From Thiohalomonas sp041685045 (lineage in GTDB: Bacteria > Pseudomonadota > Gammaproteobacteria > Thiohalomonadales > Thiohalomonadaceae), in the NCBI GenBank assembly GCA_041685045.1, contig JAWLGP010000001.1, positions 124,001-188,000 on the forward strand: a stretch of 64,000 nucleotides of DNA, read 5' to 3'. The notes under the pieces were generated by a model, which saw only the letters and a program-made list of their open reading frames with translations, was not told the origin of the DNA and did no database searches. Position 1 is the first letter of the stretch; every line of letters begins with the position of its first letter. Shown here one piece after another: positions 1 to 10,500 of this stretch. The position numbers were made by a program, and so were the translations under genes.

Positions 1-47
1 GGGATAACCCCATCCCCCATCTACCACCTTCCTTATTCCTACCGCCT

Positions 48-118
48 CCCTGAGGAGCGCTGCAGCGGTTTTGCCGTCAGGCTCAGGGTGGGCGGGTTCC
101 TCTGGAACAACGGCGCTC
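48..118 (+). promoter_or_regulatory. SAH riboswitch
   Basis: This leader folds as an S-adenosylhomocysteine riboswitch, a class known upstream of ahcY in proteobacteria. Seen in sequence: P1 arms CCCTGAG (48-54) and CTCAGGG (82-88) are fully complementary; a small hairpin sits inside (CGG 66-68 with CCG 74-76); a second hairpin GTTCC-TCT-GGAAC spans 96-108; and GAGCGC (55-60) can pair with GCGCTC (113-118) as the pseudoknot. The conserved strings GAGGAGCGCTGC and CAGGCTCAG match what I recall of the family. In this class SAH binding switches the downstream gene on. It ends 21 bases before the ahcY start codon. Confidence 0.93.
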
Positions 119-139
119 AGTGAATCCTGGAGTCGATCC

Positions 140-1558
<1,419 letters not shown>

Positions 1559-1568
1559 TCATCAGCGA

Positions 1569-1637
1569 GTAGGATGCGGTGAGATAACGGACGCATCAGC
1601 GCAAGCGATGCGGTTCGCTCTGGCCACCCCATCCTAC
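1569..1637. repeat. Palindromic intergenic repeat (GTAGGATG type)
   Basis: The stretch between ahcY and metF opens with GTAGGATG and closes with CATCCTAC, its exact reverse complement. An inner hairpin GCATC-AGCGCAAGC-GATGC lies between them. Short REP-like elements with GTAGGATG ends are dispersed in many gammaproteobacterial genomes (general knowledge). It may stabilise or terminate the ahcY transcript, but there is no T-run. Confidence 0.65.
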
Positions 1638-1674
1638 GTCCCTTCCGACGCTGATCCGAATTAAGGGCAGCCCG

Positions 1675-2523
1675 ATGCAATCGCAGAAACGATATCCTCA
1701 GCAACTCAGTTTCGAGTTTTTCCCGCCGAAAACCGACGAGGGCAAAGCGAAGCTGCACAACACCGTTGTGCAGTTGAAAGGACTTGGCCCGCGTTACGTC
1801 TCGGTCACCTTCGGGGCTGGCGGCAGCACGCAGCAGGGGACAGTCGATACCGTCCGTGACCTGCTGGCTGCCGGGCTGGAAACCGCCCCACACCTCTCCT
1901 GCATCGGCTCGAGCCGGGAGAGCATCGGGGCCATGCTGGACACCTACATGGCCTTGGGGGTCCACCGGATCGTGGCGCTACGCGGCGACATGCCTTCGGG
2001 CATGCGGGAGGCTGGCGAGTTCCATTACGCCAACGAATTGGTGGCGTTCATACGGGAAACAACGGGCAACCACTTCCACGTCGAGGTGGCCGCCTATCCG
2101 GAAATGCACCCCCAGGCAACCAATGCCCGATCGGATCTGCTCAATTTCAAGCGCAAGGTGGAAGCAGGGGCGGACGGCGCCATTACCCAGTACTTCTACA
2201 ACATCGATGCCTACCTGCATTTCGTGGACGAATGCGAACAGCTCGGACTCGAACTGCCGATCGTTCCGGGCATCATGCCCATTACCAACTACACGCAATT
2301 GGCGCGTTTTTCGGACGCGTGTGGTGCCGAGATCCCCCGTTGGCTACGGCGACGACTCGAGGCCTTCGGAGACGACAAGGACTCGATTCGCGCATACGGG
2401 CTCGAGGTGACGACAGAGCTTTGCCGCCGGCTCCTGGATGCCGGTGCGCCCGGGCTGCATTTCTACACGATGAACCAAGTGGGACCCACCCGGGCCATTT
2501 GGGAGGCTTTGAACCTGGGGTAG
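1675..2523 (+). CDS. metF: Methylenetetrahydrofolate reductase
   Basis: Flavoprotein that reduces 5,10-methylene-THF to 5-methyl-THF, the methyl donor for methionine synthesis. It belongs with ahcY in the activated-methyl cycle. The 282-aa protein starts with the MetF signature SFEFFPPKTDEGKAKL (residues 11-26). It contains the conserved VSVTFGAGGST and AAYPEMHPQA segments and the C-terminal APGLHFYTMNQ. Length matches the family (about 280-300 aa). The ATG at 1675 follows AAGGGCAG. It lies about 115 bases after ahcY across a palindromic repeat, so it may or may not share the riboswitch-controlled transcript. Confidence 0.97.
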   Translation: MQSQKRYPQQLSFEFFPPKTDEGKAKLHNTVVQLKGLGPRYVSVTFGAGGSTQQGTVDTVRDLLAAGLETAPHLSCIGSSRESIGAMLDTYMALGVHRIVALRGDMPSGMREAGEFHYANELVAFIRETTGNHFHVEVAAYPEMHPQATNARSDLLNFKRKVEAGADGAITQYFYNIDAYLHFVDECEQLGLELPIVPGIMPITNYTQLARFSDACGAEIPRWLRRRLEAFGDDKDSIRAYGLEVTTELCRRLLDAGAPGLHFYTMNQVGPTRAIWEALNLG

Positions 2524-2537
2524 GTGGCTGTTGCGAC

Positions 2538-2558
2538 CGAGGCACTACAAGTGCCTCG
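2538..2558. other. Perfect hairpin between metF and rsmE
   Basis: CGAGGCAC (2538-2545) and GTGCCTCG (2551-2558) form an 8-bp perfect stem around a 5-base loop. There is no following T-tract, so it may be a weak terminator or an mRNA-processing structure. Confidence 0.45.
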
Positions 2559-2588
2559 CATTCGCCGTTAAGCAAGGTATTTTCGTTC

Positions 2589-3317
2589 GTGCGCGTACCG
2601 CGTGTTTTCCAGAACATCCCGCTGTCGATTGGCGCTGTGCTCGAACTGGCGCCGGAGTCAGCCAACTACCTCCTGCGCGTACTGCGGTTGCGGCCGGGCG
2701 CCTCGCTCATCCTCTTCAACGGCGAAGGCGGTGAATACCAAGCCGTGCTGGAGGAAACCGGTCGCCGTACCGCAACGGCTCGCGTCGTCGATTTCGCGCC
2801 AACCGAAGCCGAGTCACCGTTGGCGATCACCCTGGTGCAGGGGATCTCACGTGGTGAGCGCATGGACTTTACCGTGCAGAAGGCGGTTGAGCTCGGCGTC
2901 ACCCGGATTGTGCCCGTGATCGCGGAGCGCACTGTCGTTAACCTCAAAGGCGAGCGGCGCGAGCGGCGGCGCGAACATTGGCAGGCGGTTGCCGTCTCGG
3001 CCTGCGAACAGTGCGGGCGTAACCGCGTACCGATGGTGGACGAACCGATTGATCTTCGGGCCTGGCTGGAACGGGAAGTCGACGGACTTCGGCTGATGTT
3101 GGATCCGGGGGCATCGGACGGTTTTTCCGCCCTGGTCGCCTCCCGGTCGCTTACGCTACTCATCGGCCCGGAGGGGGGATTCAGCGAGCAAGAGATCGCA
3201 TTGGCCGCCGAGCGCGGCTATCGCGGTCTCCGCCTCGGTCCGCGGGTTCTTCGTACCGAGACGGCCGGTATCGTCGCGCTGGCTGCGCTTCAACTACGTT
3301 TCGGTGACCTCGGCTAA
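2589..3317 (+). CDS. rsmE: 16S rRNA m3U1498 methyltransferase RsmE
   Basis: SPOUT-class methyltransferase that makes m3U1498 in 16S rRNA using SAM. The 242-aa product has the N-terminal PUA-like part (PRVFQNIPLS onward) and the C-terminal trefoil-knot domain with LTLLIGPEGGFSEQEI and LRLGPRVLRTETA, both diagnostic for RsmE. The start is set at GTG 2589. The open frame runs further upstream through metF, but the homologous protein begins at V-R-V-P-R-V-F and the resulting length fits the family (about 243 aa). An AAGG lies about 11 bases upstream. It is convergent with the cytochrome gene, with only 12 bases between the stop codons. Confidence 0.94.
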   Translation: MRVPRVFQNIPLSIGAVLELAPESANYLLRVLRLRPGASLILFNGEGGEYQAVLEETGRRTATARVVDFAPTEAESPLAITLVQGISRGERMDFTVQKAVELGVTRIVPVIAERTVVNLKGERRERRREHWQAVAVSACEQCGRNRVPMVDEPIDLRAWLEREVDGLRLMLDPGASDGFSALVASRSLTLLIGPEGGFSEQEIALAAERGYRGLRLGPRVLRTETAGIVALAALQLRFGDLG

Positions 3318-3329
3318 GCTCGCCGGCTC

Positions 3330-4019
3330 CTACTGAAGGTTTGCGATATAGTTGGCGAGTGACATGATGTCTGTGTCGCTCAGGTTCTGGGTAACCTGCT
3401 CCATCCGCCGATTGGTTCGCTTGATCTCGCCGGGGTCCGGCGTGGTCGTGGCATTCTTGCGGTAACGTTTCAACGTGTTGACGACGTAATCCATCTGCTG
3501 CCCCGCGAGGCGGGCATATCCGGCATCACCCCGGCCGGACTCGCCGTGACAGAACTGACATACGGACTCGAAAACACGCTTGCCCTTTTCGGCCAACAGC
3601 GGATCGATCGTTTGGTTGGGGGCAACCGTCTGATGGGAGTAGTAGATCGAGATGTTGATCTTGTCCTCCAGCGTGAACTCCTTCGCAAGCGTCTGCATAA
3701 CGAAGTTTTTCCGCCGGCCATCGGCAAACATGTCGAACTGCTCAAGCAGGTAGGCGGGGTTCTGGGAGGCGAGATTGGGGATCTCCGGACGTTTACTGTT
3801 CCCGTCTTCGCCGTGGCAGTGAGCACAGAACATGATGCGCTCGCGCCCTTTGCGGATCGCATCCTCGAGCCGGGCAGGATCGCTGTCGACCTTTTTGATC
3901 AGCGTAAGCAGCCGCTCACGTTCCTTCAGATGGGCCTCGTCCTGCGCGAACACGGACGGAGCTGCAATCAACACCGCAGCGATCCCTGCGGCCAAAAAGG
4001 TTCGAACAGGATGGTTCAT
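3330..4019 (-). CDS. Di-haem cytochrome c4-like protein
   Basis: Periplasmic electron carrier of the cytochrome c4 family. The 229-aa precursor has a signal peptide (MNHPVRTFLAAGIAAVLIAA, cleaved near SVFAQ). Two class I haem c sites follow, CAHCH and CQFCH, one per half of a duplicated fold, with candidate methionine ligands after each (for example NFVMQT, NRRMEQV). About 65 residues rich in charge sit between the signal peptide and the first haem site, slightly longer than in classical c4. The ATG at 4019 is preferred over an upstream TTG because it opens the signal peptide and has AGG upstream. It lies 36 bases after chpC and may be read through from the chp operon; a functional link is not established. 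Confidence 0.9.
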   Translation of the reverse strand: MNHPVRTFLAAGIAAVLIAAPSVFAQDEAHLKERERLLTLIKKVDSDPARLEDAIRKGRERIMFCAHCHGEDGNSKRPEIPNLASQNPAYLLEQFDMFADGRRKNFVMQTLAKEFTLEDKINISIYYSHQTVAPNQTIDPLLAEKGKRVFESVCQFCHGESGRGDAGYARLAGQQMDYVVNTLKRYRKNATTTPDPGEIKRTNRRMEQVTQNLSDTDIMSLANYIANLQ

Positions 4020-4055
4020 TGGAAACCTAACCCCTTGCTTACTCAAGCTAAGACT

Positions 4056-4559
4056 TCACATCCCTAAGCGGAGCACCGTCTGCTCCAGGGCGTCGAAATC
4101 GGGAATGATAAACTCGCTGTCGTTCAATTTCACCCGCCGCAGGACGAGCGGCCCATCTTGCGCCGCCTTATCAAGCGTGTGTAGCTCATCCGGCGCCACC
4201 ACCGCCAAGCGAGGGATCCCCCGGGCAGCCAAGGCGACAAATGGAAGATGCGGATTGCCGTTCAAGGTATTGAAGATAACCACGCGCTCCGGCGTACTGG
4301 CGGTATTCGGATCCCCTCCGGCGAAACGCTCGAACGTCACCAGCGGAACGTCGATGCCGCGCCAGCGCATCAAACCCATCAGCCAGTTGGGTGCGTGCGG
4401 TACCGGCTCGGGTGTTTTGAACTGGGTCACTTCGGCCACGGCCGTATGTGGCGACAGCAGGAAATCACCATGCAGTGGAACCGCAAGGCAACGAACCGCC
4501 TGGCCGGGATCCTGGGAGGTATTTGCTTTGCCCTGGTTGTTCACGGCGGTTCCCGTCAT
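4056..4559 (-). CDS. chpC: CheW-like protein ChpC
   Basis: CheW-domain protein at the end of the Chp/Pil chemosensory operon. It is thought to help couple receptors to the ChpA kinase at the cell pole. The 167-aa sequence has a disordered start (residues 1-20), then a single CheW fold with LAVPLHGDFLL and the segment APNWLMGLMRWRGIDVPLVT. Its ATG overlaps the chpA stop in an ATGA, implying translational coupling. Position directly after chpA is the basis for chpC rather than pilI. The pilK and chpB methylation genes of Pseudomonas are not present here. Confidence 0.85.
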   Translation of the reverse strand: MTGTAVNNQGKANTSQDPGQAVRCLAVPLHGDFLLSPHTAVAEVTQFKTPEPVPHAPNWLMGLMRWRGIDVPLVTFERFAGGDPNTASTPERVVIFNTLNGNPHLPFVALAARGIPRLAVVAPDELHTLDKAAQDGPLVLRRVKLNDSEFIIPDFDALEQTVLRLGM

Positions 4560-7500
4560 TCGGCTTCTGCGACCAGACGTTCGATGTTTTCGAGCAGCTC
4601 AGCCTCGGCGTAAGGCTTGCCCATATAGACATTGACGCCGATCTCCATGGCCCGCTGCCGGTGTTTGTCACCTGTGCGCGAGGTGATCATGATGATTGGG
4701 ATCTGTTTGAGGCGATCGGAGTTGCGGATGTGAGTCGCCAGCTCGAAGCCGTCCATACGCGGCATCTCGATGTCGAGCAACATGACATCCGGGATCGTCT
4801 CTTCAAGCACCGCGAGCGCGTCCACACCGTCTTTGGCGGCCACCGGGTTCATGTTATGCCGCTTCAGCAGACGCTTGGTTACGGCACGCACAGTGATCGA
4901 GTCGTCCACGATCATGACCGTCGGCACGCGTTCTGCCTGTCCAACCGGTACAAGCTCTTCATCGGCCACGTGGCGCCGAGCGATACCGCGACGGATCAAG
5001 GCCGGCAACTCGAGGATGAGTGCAACGCTCCCGTCGGACAGGATGGTCGCACCGGATAGAGACGCCATCGTGCTCAGTTGTGGCCCGAGCGACTTGATGA
5101 CCACTTCGCGGCTACCGACGATGCGATCGACGACCAGGGCAACCCGGTGTTCACCACTCTGGGCAAAGAGCAACGGCCGCTTGCCGCCCTCCAAGCCGGT
5201 CTCTCCCTCGGCGACACCGAGGATGCTCCGCAAGTTGAGCAGGTCGTAATCGTTGCCGAGCCAGTTGTAGCGCGGGCTATCGGCCTTGAGCACATGCTCG
5301 AGTTCGTGCTCGTCGATACGGGCGATACCCTTGATCGACAGCAACGGAATGGCAAACGGTTCGTCGCCGACAGTCACCAGCAGCGCGCGACTGACCGAAA
5401 GCGTGAGCGGAAGCCGGATGACAAACCTCGTCCCCTTGCCGCGTTCCGATTCGATGTCCAGTGCACCGCCGAGTTGACGGATTTCGCTACTGACCACATC
5501 CATACCGACACCACGGCCGGCGACCTGGCTAAGCGTCGCGGCAGTCGAGAATCCCGACTCGAGGATGAACTGCGTCACCTCGTGGTCGCTCAGATCCGAG
5601 CCCGCCTCCATCAAGCCGCGTTCGACCGCCTTGCGACGCACCGCGTCCACGTCGATGCCGCGGCCATCGTCGCTGACCCGAACCACTACTTCGGAGCCTT
5701 CGCGGGAGAGTGCGATGTTGATGGAACCGGCTTCCGGCTTGCCGGCGGACACGCGCTCGGCAGGCGGCTCGATCCCGTGCGCCACGGAGTTGCGCAGCAT
5801 GTGCTCGAGCGGCGCCATCAACCGTTCAACGACCCGGCGGTCCATTTCCACTTCGGCACCGGTGAAGCTGAGGTTCGCCTTTCGCTCCAGTTCTGCGCTG
5901 GTCTGACGGACAACACGGCGCAGCCGGGGTGCATTCTCGACGAGCTGCACCATCCGGGTCTGCATCAGATTTTCCTGCAACTCGGTATTGACCCGTGCCT
6001 GCTGCAGGAGCAGCGTTTCCGACTCGCGGGACAGGTCGTTGAGGATATCCTCGATACTGCGGATGTCGCTCAAGCTCTCCATCATGGCGCGGGACAGCTG
6101 CTGCATGGTGGTAAAACGGTCGAATTCGAGTGGATCGAACTCTGCCGCTTCCTGGGTCGTTTCCTGATAGCGGGAGGAGATCTGCGCCTCGGTCTCGATA
6201 TCGAACTGGCGCAACTGCTCCCGCAGACGATCGACCGTTTCGTCCAACTCGCCCAGGTTCGAGCGGAAAGAAGTCATCTGCTGTTCGACACGCGAGCGGT
6301 AGATGCTGACCTCGCCGGCGAAGTTGACGAGACTGTCGAGCAGATCGCGACGCACGCGAACCATCTCGTGCTGAATGCGGGGGGCGTGACGTCTGACCTG
6401 CTCATTCGGGTCATCACGCTCACGGCCGGCGCCGTGGCGCGCGATCAGCTCTTTGATGGAGTCGATAAGGTCCTGCACACCACGCAAGGCGATGCCACGC
6501 ACGTGCTGTTCGGCAAGTACGGTCATGCGCTCGTGGACAAGGAGCATGAGACCGAAGAACTCGTCGGACACCAACACGTGTCCGTCGTGCACCTCGGCCA
6601 GCATGATGTTGGTGACGGCGGCGACATCGGCGGGGCTTCGCAGCTCCTCGGAACGTGCCAGGGCTTCGTAGTTCTGGACGATGGCCGACACCCGCGCGTG
6701 GCGCTCCGCATCGCCGGGCATTTGCTGCCAGGCGTGCAGCGCGGCCGCCAGATCGGTTACCAGCCCGATACCGGCGGCGGCGAAGGTCGCCTTTGGCGCC
6801 AGTTCGGCGTGTGCCGACGGCTCGGAGGCCGGTTCAGCCGGGTGTTCCGCAATCGCTTTCGCTTCAGCGGGTTCGGCAACTCCGGCTGGGCCGACCGTTG
6901 ACGTACTCTCGTCCGTCGCGGCAGCCGACGGCGTCCGGCCAATGTCATGGATCCGGGCGATCAGGTCATCACCGGAGACCAGGGGGCGGTGCTCCCTGAC
7001 CCGATCCAGCATCTGCACAAGTCGATCGTGGGCCAACTGCACCAGCGACAACAGCTGGTCGCTGCGAGTCAAGCGCCCTTCGACGATTGCCTCGAACGCG
7101 GTCTCCAGACTGTGGCTCAAATCGCCAACGGCACCCACACCGGCCATTCGTGCGCTGCCCTTCAGCGTATGCAACTGCCGTTGTAGCGCTTGCACCAAGG
7201 CCCGGTCGTCCGGATTTTCCACCCACGATTGCAGCGTCTCTTCACTGGCATCGAGGAGTTCGACGCCCTCTTCCAGAAAGAGATCGATGAGTTCCGGATC
7301 GTAGTCGGCAACGACCCCGGCCTCCTCAGCGGAGGGCGCATCGGGCTTGGGCGCGCCGCTCCCATCGCCGGCAGCGGCGGTTTCGGGCGCATCTGCGGCG
7401 ATTGCCGGCGCACGACCGGCGGCCTCGAGCTGTGCGATCAGGTCATCGCTGCCACTCAGTGATTGATGGTGACGGACCCGATCGAGCATTTCGACCAGGC

Positions 7501-10500
7501 GATCGTGCGCTAGCTGCACCAGACCGGTCAGCGCATCCGACGGCTGCATCCGGCCTTCCACGATCGCCTCGAAGGTGGATTCCAGATGATGGCTCAGGTC
7601 GCCGACCTCGGTGATGCCGGCCAGTCGCGCACTGCCCTTCAGGGTATGCAAATATCGCTGGAGCGAGGCAACCGTATCGCGTTCGTTCGGTCGCTCCACC
7701 CAAGCCTGTAGCGCTGCCTCGCTCGCATCGAGCAGTTCGCCGCCTTCCTCCAGGAAGAGGTCGATCAGTTCCGCACTCTCTTCATCCAGCGCCGGCGCAG
7801 CAGTCGGTGTTTCCTCGACGCCGTCAACGGGCAGCTCTTCGATAGCCTCGAACCCGGGCAGCGCGTCCGTCGCGGACCAAGACGCTTCACCCGCGGTGGC
7901 GACCGCTTCTGCCGGTGCGACTTCCCTACTGCCTGTGGCTTGTTCGGCAGCCTGGATGGACGGCGAACTGTCGTCTTCCGACTCCGCAGCCTCGCTGACG
8001 GCGGGTTCGCCGGTGAGGGAGTCGCTTTCTGTCAGCGACCACTCGGAGAAGCCCTCGGTGTCAACCGGAGAGAGGGTTTCGAGCTCACCGCCATCCCATG
8101 CCGTTTCGTTATCGGCCGCCTGCGTCGACCCCGCGGCATCCTCAACAAATCCCGACTCGTCACCCGCCGAGTTCGGGCTCGCGTCGCTGTCGGGGGCGTC
8201 CGCGGCCGGCACCGCTTCCATTTCCAGCGGCCAGTTGCCGAGGTCCGCCGTGTCGCCCGGCGCGGGTGGCTCAAGCGCGGTCTCACCCTCAGCTCCGGCG
8301 GCCCCCGCATCCGACTCTTCACCGAGTTCCAGCAACCAGTCGGAAAAATCTGTGACCTCTTCGGACAGTGTTACAGCGCCACCGTCGTCGGCGCTCGTTT
8401 CACTAGCGGCGGGTTCCAAACCCGTCAACTCATCTCCCTCGGGCAACGACTCCGGGAAACCGTTCGGCTCACCCGCCCCGGTCGAGTTCGAGCCGTCGCT
8501 GTCGGCCGCGGTCGCATCGCCACCCGGCGATGCCGCCTCCAGTTCGCCATCTGTCAGCCACGCGGAAAAGTCCTCGTGCGTCACCTCGGTGCCGGCGCTG
8601 GTGAACGGCGCCGCAGGCTCCTCGTCTGGCAGCGCATCGTGCTCCGCAGGCATGGGGGCATGGTTGCCGGTGGAGTCGTCGTCCCCCATCGGTTGAAGAT
8701 CGTCAGCAGCCCAGCCGCCGTCGGGCCCTTCTGGCCCAAGCATGGCCTGGCCGGATCCCGACAGGTCGAGAGGAGGTTCATCAGCAGTGTCTTCGGGTGC
8801 TCCCGACAACGCCGCCAACCCCACCTCGGGGGAAGCCCCCGCCTCCAGATGCCGGACCGAGTCGTAGAGTGACTCGGTTCGCGTGATCAATTCATCGGCG
8901 TTCGGGAGCGCAACGGAAGTATCAGCCAAATGCTCGAGAACGCCGCGGGCGAGCGCAACGTCGTCGACCAGCGCGGCAATCCCCTCGTGGTCGACTTCCT
9001 GATAATCCGACTGCAGCGCCTTAACGTAACGCTCCAGCGCGGCATTGACCGTCGCCAAATCAACGACACCGGCAATCCTTGAGCTGCCCTTCAGCGTATG
9101 CAGCGCACGCACCAGCGCCTCGGTCGGCCGACGGCTTGCGCCCTCGTTGACCTCCTGTACGAAGGTTTCGATGGTGTCGAGGTGCTCCTCCGCTTCCTTG
9201 GAGTAGATGTCACGTAATTCGGGATCGATATTGATCACCGGCGCGGGTGCGGCACTCGGCGACTCCTCCTCCGCCCCGGTCTCCTGCTCTTCCGTAGCGG
9301 CAGCGGCATCGCTGGCCGACGGTGACAGTGCCTCTGCGCTAATCGACTCGCCTCGACTGAGTGCGTGCGCCGCAGCGCCGATGGCTTCGAAATCGATACT
9401 GGGTCGCTGGCCGGTCCGGAACTCTTCGATCAGTTGCGGAATGGCGTCTTCGGCACGGCGCAAAACCACGAACAGCGCCGGTGAACCCTCGATCGAACCG
9501 TCAATGAACCGATTCAACATGTTCTCGATGGACCAGGCGAATTCGCCCAGTGATTCGGCACCGACAAGTCGGCCACTGCCTTTTAACGTGTGGAACGAGC
9601 GCCGGTATTCCTTGAGAGCATCCCCATTCCCCAGATCCGACTCCCAAACCGGCAGCAAACGACGGATTTTTTCGAGTTCCTCATTCGCCTCTTCGAGAAA
9701 GATTTCCAGGATTTCATCGTCGAAGTCGTCATCATCCGCTTCGTCCGCCGCGCTCTCCTGCGCCTCGGGTGCATGCTGAACGGCCGATGAACCTTGGACT
9801 TCCTCCAGGGCGTCATCCACCACTGCCGCTGGCGCTTCGTCGAGTTCCATTGCGGTGGCTGATCCCGCCGGAGCGGCATCCGGCTCGCCCGCTTCTACGG
9901 TGACTTCTTCGGGTGGCGCGGTTTGCTCGGGTGATTCGCTGGGCACCGATGCCGGTTCATCCGGCGCGTCAACCGCAGCGGCTTGATCAGAGAAGCCGTC
10001 CACCGGATAACCCAGCGCGGAGACGGCGTTCTCGGCGACCTCGAGGACGGCCCCCGGATGGACGCGACCCTCGACAAAGGCCTCCAGGTAGTACTCGATG
10101 GCCATGAACGCATCGGCAAGGTGGTCGAGCTGAGCAGCTCCGGGCTCCTCACCGGCGTGAACCAGGTGTTGATCGATGAAGCGCCAGCAGGCCCGCAATA
10201 CACGTGCTGCGCGGTTGTAGCCGAGCATCGACAGACTGCCGGCCACGTGATGCACACGCTGGGGCAACTCGCCGAGTGCAACACCGTCCCCCCCCCGCTC
10301 GAGGAAGTCATTGATGCATTCACGAATGCGCACCAGGTCGTCTTTGGCTTCCTTCATGACCTGGCGGACAACCCGCAGGTGTTCGGCTTCCGCCTCGGGA
10401 GCGTAGCTACCCGCGTCGTCAGGCTCGTCGGCGCGTTCCACGGGCGTCGAACTGCCCCAGTCCTTCAAGGTGGACTCCACCGACAACAAGGCACCGGCGA

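Noticed and set aside
71..139. N-terminal extension of AhcY from TTG 71
   Set aside because: It lies within the riboswitch and has no similarity to family members; ATG 140 has a good ribosome site.
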